Positions 1 to 8,061 of a stretch of DNA of 55,131 nt are shown one piece after another. Position 1 is the first letter of the stretch. Each line of letters starts with the position of its first letter. A model generated the notes under the pieces. It was not told the DNA's origin and searched no databases. It saw only the letters and a program-made list of their open reading frames with translations. The position numbers and the translations under genes were made by a program. Source of the DNA: Arsukibacterium perlucidum DSM 18276 (GTDB taxonomy: Bacteria > Pseudomonadota > Gammaproteobacteria > Enterobacterales > Alteromonadaceae); assembly GCF_000382165.1 (NCBI RefSeq), contig NZ_KB907726.1, positions 1 to 55,131 on the forward strand, given 5' to 3'.

Positions 1-2
1 TA

Positions 3-251
3 GCAGTGCTGGTATTAATTGGTACTTTAGCGTTGTTTGCTATGAATTTTATTGGTGTAGCCGCAGAGCAAGCGGGGTTGGCTAAACGCTTCCAGGCAAA
101 CACTATCAAACATCGACGGGTACTCAGCTACTGTTACATCGCGGCAAGACTAATCCATCAAAGCGAACTTAGGATAACTTTAAAACATTGGTTATCCGGC
201 GTTCTTTACTTCAAACGGAAAACCGCAGAGTATGGATTGTGTTGGAGCTAA
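3..251 (+). CDS. IS4-family transposase, C-terminal fragment (5' end outside window)
   Basis: The reading frame is open from the window edge to a stop at 249-251 and gives about 82 residues. The segment FQANTIKHRRVLSYCYIA matches the way C-termini of IS4-type DDE transposases look (FQANT..RRVLS.., then a short basic tail). Known for the family: this tail follows the catalytic E region, so nothing catalytic is visible here. The GTG at 6 is not a real start; the protein continues upstream of the window. It converges with the lysR gene that ends at 316. I could not identify a terminal inverted repeat between 252 and 292, so the element boundary is undefined. It could be intact upstream or a remnant. 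Confidence 0.55.
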   Translation, partial: AVLVLIGTLALFAMNFIGVAAEQAGLAKRFQANTIKHRRVLSYCYIAARLIHQSELRITLKHWLSGVLYFKRKTAEYGLCWS

Positions 252-292
252 ATTCGTGGGGATCCCTCAGACTCTGACCCATTTTAATTTGC

Positions 293-311
293 TAGCCGGT
301 TAAACCGGCTA
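293..311. terminator. Perfect palindrome between convergent genes, possible bidirectional terminator
   Basis: TAGCCGGTT-A-AACCGGCTA is a perfect 9-bp inverted repeat around a single base. It lies between the transposase stop (251) and the lysR stop (316). There is no clear T-tract on either side, so termination is an inference from position and stem strength. Confidence 0.4.
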
Positions 312-315
312 CTGC

Positions 316-1191
316 TCAGGCCGGGAAAGCCTGCAGCAGCAGGTGCAGTTGCGGGTGCAGCAGCTCACGCTGGGTGGTAATAATGTAAAAGTTCTCGTAA
401 ATCTGCGGCAGGGTCAGATATTTATATAGCCGGCCGCTTTGTAATTCGTCTTTTACCACAACTTCAGGAATAACAGCCAGGGCGCCACTGTCCCTAGCCA
501 GTAAGCGCAGCATCGCCATATCGTCTGCTTCAGCAATAACGTCAGGTTGCAGCTGATACTGCGCTGCCAGCGCATCAAAAGCGGTGCGCACCGGGCTTTG
601 CACCGGCGGCAGCACCCAGCGCTGTTTTTTGTAATCACTCAAACTGTGACCGGTATGCTTGCCTGGTGGGCCAATTACGGCGACAGGTTGCCTGGCCAGT
701 AACCGGCATTGCCATAACTGACTGTCGTTGCCCTGTACCGCAATATTGCTTAATGCTAAATCAAGCTGATGTTGGGCCAGGGCATTTAATAGCATGGTTT
801 GGTTCATCGACAGTAAACTGTAGCGTGCGTTGCTTTTGCTCAGCAATGGCGTAATAAAGCTTTCAATAAAGTTCCGTGACATGGTCGACAAGGTACCAAT
901 CCGGATTGGACTGTGCTGAGGTTGCATTCCCTGCAACAGCAATTGCTCGAGCTCGGCGCCGCGACTGAAAATATCTTCGGCGTACTTCAGGGTCTGGTAG
1001 CCGCTGTCTGTCAGCACCAGCCTGCGGTTTTCACGCCGGAATAGCTGCACCTGCATGCTTTGTTCTAACTGCTTGATTTGTGAAGAAAGAGCAGATTGCG
1101 AAATATGCAGACGCTGCGCTGTTTCAGTCAGGTTAGTGCCTCTGGCTACCTGCCAGAAATAATACAGATGATGATAGTTTAACCGGCCCAT
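316..1191 (-). CDS. LysR-family transcriptional regulator, divergent to the dab operon
   Basis: A 291-residue protein of normal LysR length. The N-terminal winged helix-turn-helix spans about residues 5-62 (NLTETAQRLHISQSALSSQI is the recognition region), and the periplasmic-binding-like effector domain covers about 90-285. The start GRLNYHHLYYFWQVAR resembles NhaR-like LysR proteins. It is transcribed away from dabB with only 99 bp between the start codons, the usual arrangement for a LysR protein controlling its divergent neighbour. I infer that it regulates dabBA in response to inorganic carbon or a related metabolite. The effector is unknown. Confidence 0.9.
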   Translation of the reverse strand: MGRLNYHHLYYFWQVARGTNLTETAQRLHISQSALSSQIKQLEQSMQVQLFRRENRRLVLTDSGYQTLKYAEDIFSRGAELEQLLLQGMQPQHSPIRIGTLSTMSRNFIESFITPLLSKSNARYSLLSMNQTMLLNALAQHQLDLALSNIAVQGNDSQLWQCRLLARQPVAVIGPPGKHTGHSLSDYKKQRWVLPPVQSPVRTAFDALAAQYQLQPDVIAEADDMAMLRLLARDSGALAVIPEVVVKDELQSGRLYKYLTLPQIYENFYIITTQRELLHPQLHLLLQAFPA

Positions 1192-1290
1192 GGTTCTCTT
1201 TTAGTGAACGATTTGTGATTTATTATGTATTTTACTAATGCTAATCCACTGTAGACAATAGCGCCAGTTAATTAAAGCGAAAGGTGAACG
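1192..1290. promoter_or_regulatory. Divergent lysR/dab control region
   Basis: This 99-bp AT-rich gap must hold both promoters and the LysR operator. Loose arms TTAGT (from about 1201) and ACTAA (to about 1238) frame an AT-rich stretch and are a candidate operator, but no strong T-N11-A site stands out. dabB has a good ribosome site (AAAGGTGA) just before its ATG at 1291. Confidence 0.4.
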
Positions 1291-2658
1291 ATGAACTCGT
1301 TACTGACTATCTCGTCCTTAAAGCTGGTTTTACTGGCTTTGATAGCGCTGCTGGCTGTTGTGATCTGGCGTTACAGCGCAACAGCATTGGCAGGTGAGCA
1401 TGACAAACTACGTTTTATGCGGGCACTGGCCCTGACGTTAACAGCGACGGTCTTTACACTGCTAAGTAACCACCTGCTGTTGTTCTGGTTAGGCTGGTGC
1501 TGGATTAGTCTGAGTTTACAGCAGCTATTATTGTTTTATCCTGAACGCCCCCGTGCCCAGCTGGCTGCGCATAAAAAAGCATTAACTGCCCGCGCAGGTG
1601 AAATATTGCTGGCAGCGGCATTTATCCTGCTGTATTTCGAGTTCGGTACGGCTGATATAAGCAACCTTGTCACTCAGGCCAGTTTGCAGCAGAGCCTTAG
1701 CGTGTATGGACATGTTGCCACTATGTTGCTGGTGGTCGTGGCGTTAATCAAATGTGCGCAGTTACCGTTACATGGCTGGCTGATTCAGGTAGTGGAAGCG
1801 CCTACGCCGGTGTCAGCTCTGTTACATGCAGGTATCATTAACCTGGGCGGTATTTTACTGCTGCTATTCTCGCCATTACTGGAACTGAGCATCCCTGCCG
1901 TCATGTTACTGCTGGCTACTGCGTTGATCAGTACTATATTGGCGGCGCTGATTATGACAACCCGAATTAGTATAAAAGTGCGATTGGCATGGTCGACGAT
2001 CGCTCAGATGGGTCTGATGCTGGTCGAAATTGCCCTTGGCCTTTATACGCTGGCACTACTGCACCTGCTCGCGCACTCCTGTTATAAAGCTTATGCCTTC
2101 CTGCACAGCGGCAATGCAGTCAATCATTATCTGGCAGCACAGCTGGCCGAGCAAACCGAACCGCGAGCCAGACACTGGCTGCTGGCGTTGTTGATTGCAT
2201 CGGCGCTGGTAATGCTGGCGCATCAGATCCTGCCCCTTTCCAGCCTGAGCAGTGCAGTATTGCTGGTGCTTGCTGTTACGGTGCTGTTGATGCCTTCACT
2301 GGCGAGGGCTGACAGGCGCAGGCCACTGAGGGTAATGCTGGCAGCAGGTTATGGCGTAGGGTTGCTGACGCTGTATAGCGGCGGTAAGTATATGTTGCAG
2401 AACATTGCACCCGCAACACAGCTGTTTTCGACGTTGGCTGATGTGTTCACCAGCCTGGTTTTCGCTGGTCTGTTCGTGATGGCGGTGCTGCTGCGCTATC
2501 ACAGCCGGCACCGCACCGTGAACCGGGTGTTTATCTGGTTAAACGCTGGCGGTTATCTCGATGAATGGGCCACCAGGATCACTTTGAAAATCTGGCCTTA
2601 CCATAACAAAAAAACTGTTAAGGCCAGCATCCTGTCAAATGTGGAGAGCATTAAATGA
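1291..2658 (+). CDS. dabB: DabB: NuoL/MrpA-like cation-conducting membrane subunit of the DAB inorganic-carbon pump
   Basis: A 455-residue, strongly hydrophobic protein of the proton-conducting NADH dehydrogenase subunit 5 (NuoL/MrpA) family, with about a dozen membrane helices. The segment QLPLHGWLIQVVEAPTPVSA with the following LLHAGIINLGG is the typical antiporter-subunit signature, with a Lys (IKCAQ) just before it. It is shorter than true NuoL and lies directly before dabA with an ATGA overlap (2655-2658), the hallmark of DAB operons. In characterised DAB systems DabB carries the cation flux that drives CO2 hydration by DabA. There are no other nuo genes nearby, which argues against Complex I. 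Confidence 0.88.
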   Translation: MNSLLTISSLKLVLLALIALLAVVIWRYSATALAGEHDKLRFMRALALTLTATVFTLLSNHLLLFWLGWCWISLSLQQLLLFYPERPRAQLAAHKKALTARAGEILLAAAFILLYFEFGTADISNLVTQASLQQSLSVYGHVATMLLVVVALIKCAQLPLHGWLIQVVEAPTPVSALLHAGIINLGGILLLLFSPLLELSIPAVMLLLATALISTILAALIMTTRISIKVRLAWSTIAQMGLMLVEIALGLYTLALLHLLAHSCYKAYAFLHSGNAVNHYLAAQLAEQTEPRARHWLLALLIASALVMLAHQILPLSSLSSAVLLVLAVTVLLMPSLARADRRRPLRVMLAAGYGVGLLTLYSGGKYMLQNIAPATQLFSTLADVFTSLVFAGLFVMAVLLRYHSRHRTVNRVFIWLNAGGYLDEWATRITLKIWPYHNKKTVKASILSNVESIK

Positions 2659-5075
2659 GTGCAGTCAGTATTCCAACCCAGCTAACCGGCAGTAAACTAC
2701 AACCACTGATTGAGCAAGCTGCCGGCCAGATAGCCCCTGCCTGGCCGCTTGATCAGATGATAGCGGTTAACCCCTGGTGGCCGAAACGGCAACATAATTT
2801 TGCCGCAGTTTGTGCTGAGCAACAGCTGCTGGCGGGTACCAGTTGTCTGATGACTGCTGACTGGTACTTGTCACAGTGGCAGCAGCAAATACAGCCTGCA
2901 CATTTGCAGCAGGCACTGCAGGAAGCGGACCTGTCCATGGATACTGACGAAGCCGCTGCTATCTTGTCACAACCGCATGATTTAAGTCGTTGGCAATCAC
3001 TGGCGCAACTGTTGTCAGAGCAAGCGCCCAGACAGTCTGCCTTGCCCTGGTCACAGCTGATCCAGCAGCAACTAAGCCAGTTTATGGGATTATATTATCA
3101 GTATCCGGAGCGATTCAGTGTTGAGGCAGGCAGTGATCAACACAGTTATCAAAGCTGGCTTACTGTGGTGTGTCAGGATAAAGGGTTACAGGTACTTAGT
3201 GGTATTAATTTAACTACGCTGTTTGCCACATTGCCAACTGAGCCGTCTGTCCTTTTGCAGCAGCTGGAGTCCTGGTTAGATAGCTGGTGTCCAGACGAGC
3301 AGGCAAAGCTGGCCTATTTTGAAAATCTGCTGCAAAGCCTCTCCGGCTGGGCAGGCTGGCAGGCATGGCTCGACTGGCAACAGCAGCTGAACAATCATCA
3401 GAGTCACAATGCCGTATGTCAGTTACTCTATATGCTGCTGGGTTGGGACTGGGTATTGTGGCAGCACAGCAAGCTTCACAATGCCGCGCATGATCATATT
3501 ATTACTGCTTTACAGCAACAGAGCAGGCAGTATAGCGTTATGCTGCTGAACACCCAGGCGCTGCAGAGCATGCGTCTGGTCTGGCAACGTGCGCTGGAGT
3601 TAAGTGTGCAGCTGCCATTATTCCGGCAACTGCAGCAGGCTGCCAGACAACCTGTTGCAACGCCTGCCAGACCTGCGCTACAAGCAGCCTTTTGTATTGA
3701 TGTACGTTCAGAGCCGATACGCCGGGTACTGGAGCAAGAGGATGCAGGCATCCAAACTCTGGGATTTGCCGGCTTTTTCGGCCTGCCTATTGCCTATAAA
3801 GCTGCCGACAGCAAGCTAAGCCGACCCCAGTTGCCCGGGCTGCTTGCCCCTGTGCTGGAAGTCAGTCAAATCTGGCCGGAAAAAACAACGTTACCACGCC
3901 AGCCTGCACTGGGCTGGAAGCAAAGCTTTGACCTGGCGTCATCCAGCCTCGGCATGGTGGAAGCCGCTGGCGCCACCAAGCTGCTTAGTCTGCTGAAACG
4001 GGCATTTTTCCGCACTAAAGCACCTCACGCCATGAACCGCTATCTGGACGACGGTCAATGGTCTCTGAGCCGGGATCAGCAGCCACTGAGTATTGCTGAG
4101 CAAGCACAACTGGCTGCTGCAATTCTGTCTGCTATGGGGCTGAACGGCACACTGGCACCGACAGTATTGCTGGTGGGACATGGCAGTGAGACTTGCAATA
4201 ACCCGCAGGCTGCGGCGCTGGATTGTGGTGCCTGCGGCGGCCAGACCGGCGAAGTGAATGTCAAGGTACTGGCACAAATTCTGAACAACTGCGAGGTACG
4301 TGCTGAGCTTGCGCGCCGGCATGATTTACAGATCCCGACAGACAGCCGGTTTTATGCGGCCATGCATCATACGACAACTGATGATCTGCAAGTATTCCAG
4401 CCGCCTGCCGCTGCTGACTGGCTGGGCTGGCTGGCAGAGGCCGGTACAAAGGCCAGAAAGCAAAGAGCCAGCCAGTTTGCTGAGGCAGCGCCAGACACTT
4501 CCGGCTTAAGCCGGTTTTTTAAACTGCGCAGCCGCGACTGGGCGCAGCTTCGACCAGAGTGGGGGCTGGCCAACAATGCCGCTTTTATCGTGGCGCCACG
4601 AACCCTGACCAAAGGGCTGAATTTGCAGGGGCGTTGCTTTTTGCATGATTATAATGCGGACCAGGATGCTGATTACAGCCTGCTACACACCATTATGACC
4701 GCGCCAATGGTGGTTACCAACTGGATCAACCTGCAATATTACGCCTCGGTAGTTGCACCCGATAAATACGGCAGTGGCAATAAGTTGCTGCACAATGTTG
4801 TGGCTGGCCATATCGGCGTTTTTGAGGGTAATGGCGGTGATCTACGCAATGGTTTAAGCTGGCAATCGGTGCATGACGGCACCCGGCTTCGCCATCAACC
4901 TGTCCGTCTTAGTGTCATTATTGCGGCGCCACAGCAGGCTATCGCCGATATTATTAAGCGCTCGGACGACGTTGCGGCACTGGTGAACAATCACTGGTTA
5001 TGGCTATATCAGCTTGATCAGGATGGTACGCTAAACCAATGGCAACAGGTTCGCTGGCAACAGGTGACAGTATGA
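2655..5075 (+). CDS. dabA: DabA: DUF2309 zinc protein, beta-carbonic-anhydrase-like subunit of the DAB inorganic-carbon pump
   Basis: An 806-residue soluble protein of the DUF2309/DabA (UPF0753) family. The zinc site expected from family knowledge is visible: C347 and D349 in FCIDVRSEP, and H509 and C524 in LLVGHGSETCNNPQAA...DCGACGG. These match the Cys-Asp-His-Cys set described for Halothiobacillus DabA. Its predicted role is unidirectional hydration of CO2 to bicarbonate, coupled to cation flow through DabB at the inner membrane. Translation is coupled to dabB (ATGA), and the next gene again overlaps its stop. No carboxysome or RuBisCO genes are in view, so this is likely anaplerotic CO2 capture in a heterotroph. 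Confidence 0.93.
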   Translation: MSAVSIPTQLTGSKLQPLIEQAAGQIAPAWPLDQMIAVNPWWPKRQHNFAAVCAEQQLLAGTSCLMTADWYLSQWQQQIQPAHLQQALQEADLSMDTDEAAAILSQPHDLSRWQSLAQLLSEQAPRQSALPWSQLIQQQLSQFMGLYYQYPERFSVEAGSDQHSYQSWLTVVCQDKGLQVLSGINLTTLFATLPTEPSVLLQQLESWLDSWCPDEQAKLAYFENLLQSLSGWAGWQAWLDWQQQLNNHQSHNAVCQLLYMLLGWDWVLWQHSKLHNAAHDHIITALQQQSRQYSVMLLNTQALQSMRLVWQRALELSVQLPLFRQLQQAARQPVATPARPALQAAFCIDVRSEPIRRVLEQEDAGIQTLGFAGFFGLPIAYKAADSKLSRPQLPGLLAPVLEVSQIWPEKTTLPRQPALGWKQSFDLASSSLGMVEAAGATKLLSLLKRAFFRTKAPHAMNRYLDDGQWSLSRDQQPLSIAEQAQLAAAILSAMGLNGTLAPTVLLVGHGSETCNNPQAAALDCGACGGQTGEVNVKVLAQILNNCEVRAELARRHDLQIPTDSRFYAAMHHTTTDDLQVFQPPAAADWLGWLAEAGTKARKQRASQFAEAAPDTSGLSRFFKLRSRDWAQLRPEWGLANNAAFIVAPRTLTKGLNLQGRCFLHDYNADQDADYSLLHTIMTAPMVVTNWINLQYYASVVAPDKYGSGNKLLHNVVAGHIGVFEGNGGDLRNGLSWQSVHDGTRLRHQPVRLSVIIAAPQQAIADIIKRSDDVAALVNNHWLWLYQLDQDGTLNQWQQVRWQQVTV

Positions 5076-5866
5076 AAAATACTGTTGCTGTATTGACCCG
5101 CCATGATAAAGCCCGGCTGATCGCTCCGGCCCTCAACCAGTTTGGCTGGCAGCTTACCGAGATCGATAGTTTTGACACCGATACCCTTGGTAGTTTTGCC
5201 GGCGGTCAGTCCCGCTTTATGACAGCACAGGAATGTGCCTTTCGAAAGGCCGCTCTGGCTGCTGAATTATCCGGGCTGGACATCGGAATAGGCAGCGAAG
5301 GCAGCTTTACTGTCGGCCCTTTCGGCATTGGTACTTATAATCTCGAACTTATCTGTTGTATTAACGTGTCGGCAGGCTGGGCGGTGACAGGCAGGTTTTA
5401 TGGACCTTCGCTGGCGCAGCAATGGCTGCTGAAAGATGCTGAGTCACTACAGCAGGCTCTGACTGATATAGAACCAGACCAGTATTTAGTGTTGCAACAA
5501 GGTAATTATCTGAAAAAAGCCCTGACAGCTGCTCAGGCACATAATCTGGCATTATTGAGGTTTTCATACGGGGAAGTGACTCTCAGCTATGATTTACGAG
5601 CCCATCTGAGCCCGGAGCGGCGTTTTCATATTCAGCAGGCTGCTGACGATTTAGCCCGGCGTTTACAACGTTTGTGTCCGCAATGTGCGACCCCAGGCTT
5701 CTGGCCGGATAAAGCACTGCCGGGTTTGCCATGCGAAGCTTGTGGCGTTGCTACCAGCCTGACCAGGCAGCGCCAGGCAGTTTGTCAGCGCTGCGGATAT
5801 ACTGAAACAGAGCCGGTTGCTGCCAGTCATGCCAGCCAACAATATTGCCAGGAATGTAACCCTTGA
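5072..5866 (+). CDS. DUF6671-like protein with C-terminal double zinc ribbon, in dab operon
   Basis: I chose the ATG at 5072, which overlaps the dabA stop (ATGA) and has AGGTGA upstream; this gives 264 residues. An in-frame ATG at 5039 lies inside dabA and is less likely. The N-terminal region (1-200) has a distinctive conserved-looking core (GIGSEGSFTVGPFGIGTYNLEL). The last 60 residues carry four CxxC pairs (CPQC, CEAC, CQRC, CQEC), probably two zinc ribbons. I place it in the DUF6671 family from memory of this pattern. Function is unknown. Tight coupling to dabBA suggests a role linked to bicarbonate uptake or zinc supply to DabA; this is inference. Confidence 0.7.
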   Translation: MKNTVAVLTRHDKARLIAPALNQFGWQLTEIDSFDTDTLGSFAGGQSRFMTAQECAFRKAALAAELSGLDIGIGSEGSFTVGPFGIGTYNLELICCINVSAGWAVTGRFYGPSLAQQWLLKDAESLQQALTDIEPDQYLVLQQGNYLKKALTAAQAHNLALLRFSYGEVTLSYDLRAHLSPERRFHIQQAADDLARRLQRLCPQCATPGFWPDKALPGLPCEACGVATSLTRQRQAVCQRCGYTETEPVAASHASQQYCQECNP

Positions 5867-6834
5867 ATACGTTATTACTAAGCTCAGAATCCGCTTCTGA
5901 TATTAAATTATGCGCCGATTATCTGCAAAACGGTCAGTTGGTGGCAGTGCCTACAGAGACTGTGTATGGTTTAGCGGCCGATGCATCTAACCCCGATGCT
6001 GTCAGGGCTATTTTTACCGCTAAAGGACGACCGGCCAATCATCCGCTGATTGTGCATGTGCCGGATAAAGCGGCTATCGGCCGATGGGCAAAAAATGTCA
6101 GTAACACCGCATTTGTCCTGGCAGATGCTTTTTGGCCGGGTCCGCTGACGTTACTGTTGCATAAAGCGGAGCATGTCAGTTCAGTTGTTACCGGCGGTTT
6201 AGATACCATTGGCTTAAGGATGCCGTCACATCCTGTGTTGCTGGCGTTACTTCAGCAGTATCAGCTGACCGTTGCTGCACCGTCTGCCAATCCATATAAA
6301 AAACTTAGCCCGACCTCGGCTTGTCAGGTATTGGCGGGAATGCAAGGTAAAATACCAGCGGTGCTGGATGGTGGCGCCTGTCAGTTTGGTCTGGAGTCAA
6401 CAATTGTCGACCTGACGGGCAGCAAACCAGTTATCGTGCGTGCCGGACCAATAACTGCCGCAGAAATTTCGGCGATACTCGGTGAACCGGTTGCGCAGCC
6501 ATTGCAACATAGTGTTGCAGTGCCGGGAAATATCAGCGCCCATTATCAGCCTGATAAGCCTTTATATTGTTTTACCCGGTCAGAACTACTGTTACGCCTT
6601 GCAGAATCTGACCAGGCTGTAGCGCTGCTTGGTTTAACAGAGTTTGAAGCTCAGCCGCTGGTAAAGCAGTATCCGATGCCAGCTGAGGCGACCGCATATG
6701 GCCAGCGGCTTTACCACACGTTGTTTATGGCAGATCAGGCAGCGGTGGCTGCTATCTGGTGTGAGTTACCACCAGAGCAGGAACCCTGGCAGGCGGTACA
6801 TGACCGGTTAAAACGGGCAAGCTCTAATTTATAA
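5863..6834 (+). CDS. sua5: L-threonylcarbamoyladenylate synthase, long Sua5 form
   Basis: Makes threonylcarbamoyl-AMP from Thr, bicarbonate and ATP, the first step of tRNA t6A37 formation. The YrdC domain covers about residues 10-205 with VPTETVYGLAADA, KGRPANHPLIVHV and APSAN motifs. A C-terminal Sua5 domain (about 235-323) makes it the 323-residue long form rather than the short TsaC usual in enterics. The start is TTG at 5863, overlapping the upstream stop (TTGA), with AGGAA 8 nt before it. Bicarbonate is a substrate, so its place after dabBA may be more than chance; that link is my inference. Confidence 0.92.
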   Translation: MNTLLLSSESASDIKLCADYLQNGQLVAVPTETVYGLAADASNPDAVRAIFTAKGRPANHPLIVHVPDKAAIGRWAKNVSNTAFVLADAFWPGPLTLLLHKAEHVSSVVTGGLDTIGLRMPSHPVLLALLQQYQLTVAAPSANPYKKLSPTSACQVLAGMQGKIPAVLDGGACQFGLESTIVDLTGSKPVIVRAGPITAAEISAILGEPVAQPLQHSVAVPGNISAHYQPDKPLYCFTRSELLLRLAESDQAVALLGLTEFEAQPLVKQYPMPAEATAYGQRLYHTLFMADQAAVAAIWCELPPEQEPWQAVHDRLKRASSNL

Positions 6835-6855
6835 GCGCCTTTTAGCATAAAAAAA

Positions 6856-6877
6856 AGCGCAGGCAAAACCCTGCGCT
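6856..6877 (-). terminator. Intrinsic terminator of the DUF2884 gene
   Basis: AGCGCAGG and CCTGCGCT form a perfect 8-bp stem with a 6-nt loop. On the minus strand it is followed by a run of eight U (the A-run before 6857 on the plus strand). This fits termination of the minus-strand gene ending at 6904. Confidence 0.85.
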
Positions 6878-6903
6878 AAAGGTCGTGGTTGGGAGTAAAG
6901 GGG

Positions 6904-7740
6904 TTAACGCCGCAGGCTTAGTGAGCTGTCGCCATTTGTAAATAAGTCATATTGTTGCATTGCTGGAATTTGCTGTTGAATTCGGGTTTCCAGGGCATCC
7001 AGCTGGCTTACCTGGCTGCAGATGGCGTCACCACGTTGCTCCAGCGCGGCAGCTTTCATGTCCATTTTCGCTTCCAGGTTTTCACCGAACTTTTCCATTT
7101 TCTGGCCAAATGCTTCCATCCGTTGTTCGAAGCTGCCCTCGCCGCTGGTCATGGCTTTGCCTACCAGCATCATAATGCTGCCCATCGACTGACTGACAGC
7201 CTCTTCTATCGCCTGCTCAAATTCCGGACCAAAAGCCTGATCGATACTGTCCAGCCGGCTGCCGTACAGGTAAGTGTTGTCACCATCCTGTACTACTATC
7301 TGGCTGGCCGCGTCGCTTATTTTGGTTAACGCTTGTTGCATGGCCGGGTATTCGTCCAGTGATTTACCGGTTAGCTCAGCCAGCACTGTGGTCAGTGCCT
7401 CGCTGGCCATTAGCAGTGCATCTTCTACCAGGGCAATGGTTTCAGTGGTCTGGCTGCGAATGCCGGCCTGGTAATCACGCAGTAATGCCCGGGTATCGTT
7501 ATCTACTTGCACAGTTTTGCCATTCAGGCTCAAGCGGCCATCGTTGTTTATTTGCCACAAAATGGCGCCATTATCCTGCAGTTGCACGCTGTCACGGCTG
7601 ATCAGTAAATCCTGTTCCATCGAAAAATTACAGCTTTGCTGCTGGTTATGCTTAGCATGATGCTCATTGTGATGGCCGGCGACGGCCTGCATACTAAAAC
7701 AGCTGAACATAATGGCACTGGCTATCAGAGTGGTTTTCAT
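6904..7740 (-). CDS. DUF2884 family (YggN-like) secreted protein
   Basis: A 278-residue protein with a clear Sec signal peptide (MKTTLIASAIMFSCFSMQAVAG) followed by a His-rich stretch (HHNEHHAKHNQQQ), so the mature protein is periplasmic. The remainder (C-x-F, a short beta-rich start, then long helices with many Gln, Glu and Met) fits the DUF2884/YggN family, whose function is not known. Two late Cys bracket the helical part. It is a single-gene unit with its own terminator at 6856-6877. The His cluster after the signal peptide could bind metal, but nothing else supports this. Confidence 0.78.
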   Translation of the reverse strand: MKTTLIASAIMFSCFSMQAVAGHHNEHHAKHNQQQSCNFSMEQDLLISRDSVQLQDNGAILWQINNDGRLSLNGKTVQVDNDTRALLRDYQAGIRSQTTETIALVEDALLMASEALTTVLAELTGKSLDEYPAMQQALTKISDAASQIVVQDGDNTYLYGSRLDSIDQAFGPEFEQAIEEAVSQSMGSIMMLVGKAMTSGEGSFEQRMEAFGQKMEKFGENLEAKMDMKAAALEQRGDAICSQVSQLDALETRIQQQIPAMQQYDLFTNGDSSLSLRR

Positions 7741-8061
7741 AATATTGGTCCTTGCTATGTTTTATTGACAGGTTGCTAACGCAAAGTCAGTGCCAATATT
7801 TATCTTATTGTTTTTATTGAGGTATATTTCTTGATGGCTGTTCTCTAAATTCAGTGGTTAGCGGTTTTCACTATTAAGTAGCGAATTTATCAGACAGGAA
7901 AGCACGGTTGACGCCAGCACGGCAGGCCATTAATCATGGAAATTTATGTTGAGTGCACCAGCTTTTAATTACTATTTGGAATAACGCAGAGAGATCCATT
8001 CTTTTACGGGCATACGTTTGGATGGCTAAAATGCCAATATAAAGTTTATATAGGTGTTTTT
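7741..8061. promoter_or_regulatory. Divergent control region between DUF2884 gene and cysJIH
   Basis: This 321-bp stretch is AT-rich with no credible ORF. AATATTGG (7741-7748) and CCAATATT (7793-7800) are an 8-bp inverted repeat close to the DUF2884 start. The cysJ side ends in an AT-rich patch (about 8010-8058) suited to a promoter. Known: cysJIH is normally activated by CysB with N-acetylserine. CysB sites are too degenerate for me to call here. Confidence 0.35.

Noticed and set aside
3939..4612. Several overlapping minus-strand ORFs inside dabA
   Set aside because: All lie antisense to the zinc-site region of dabA, have Cys/Ser-rich low-complexity products and no ribosome sites.
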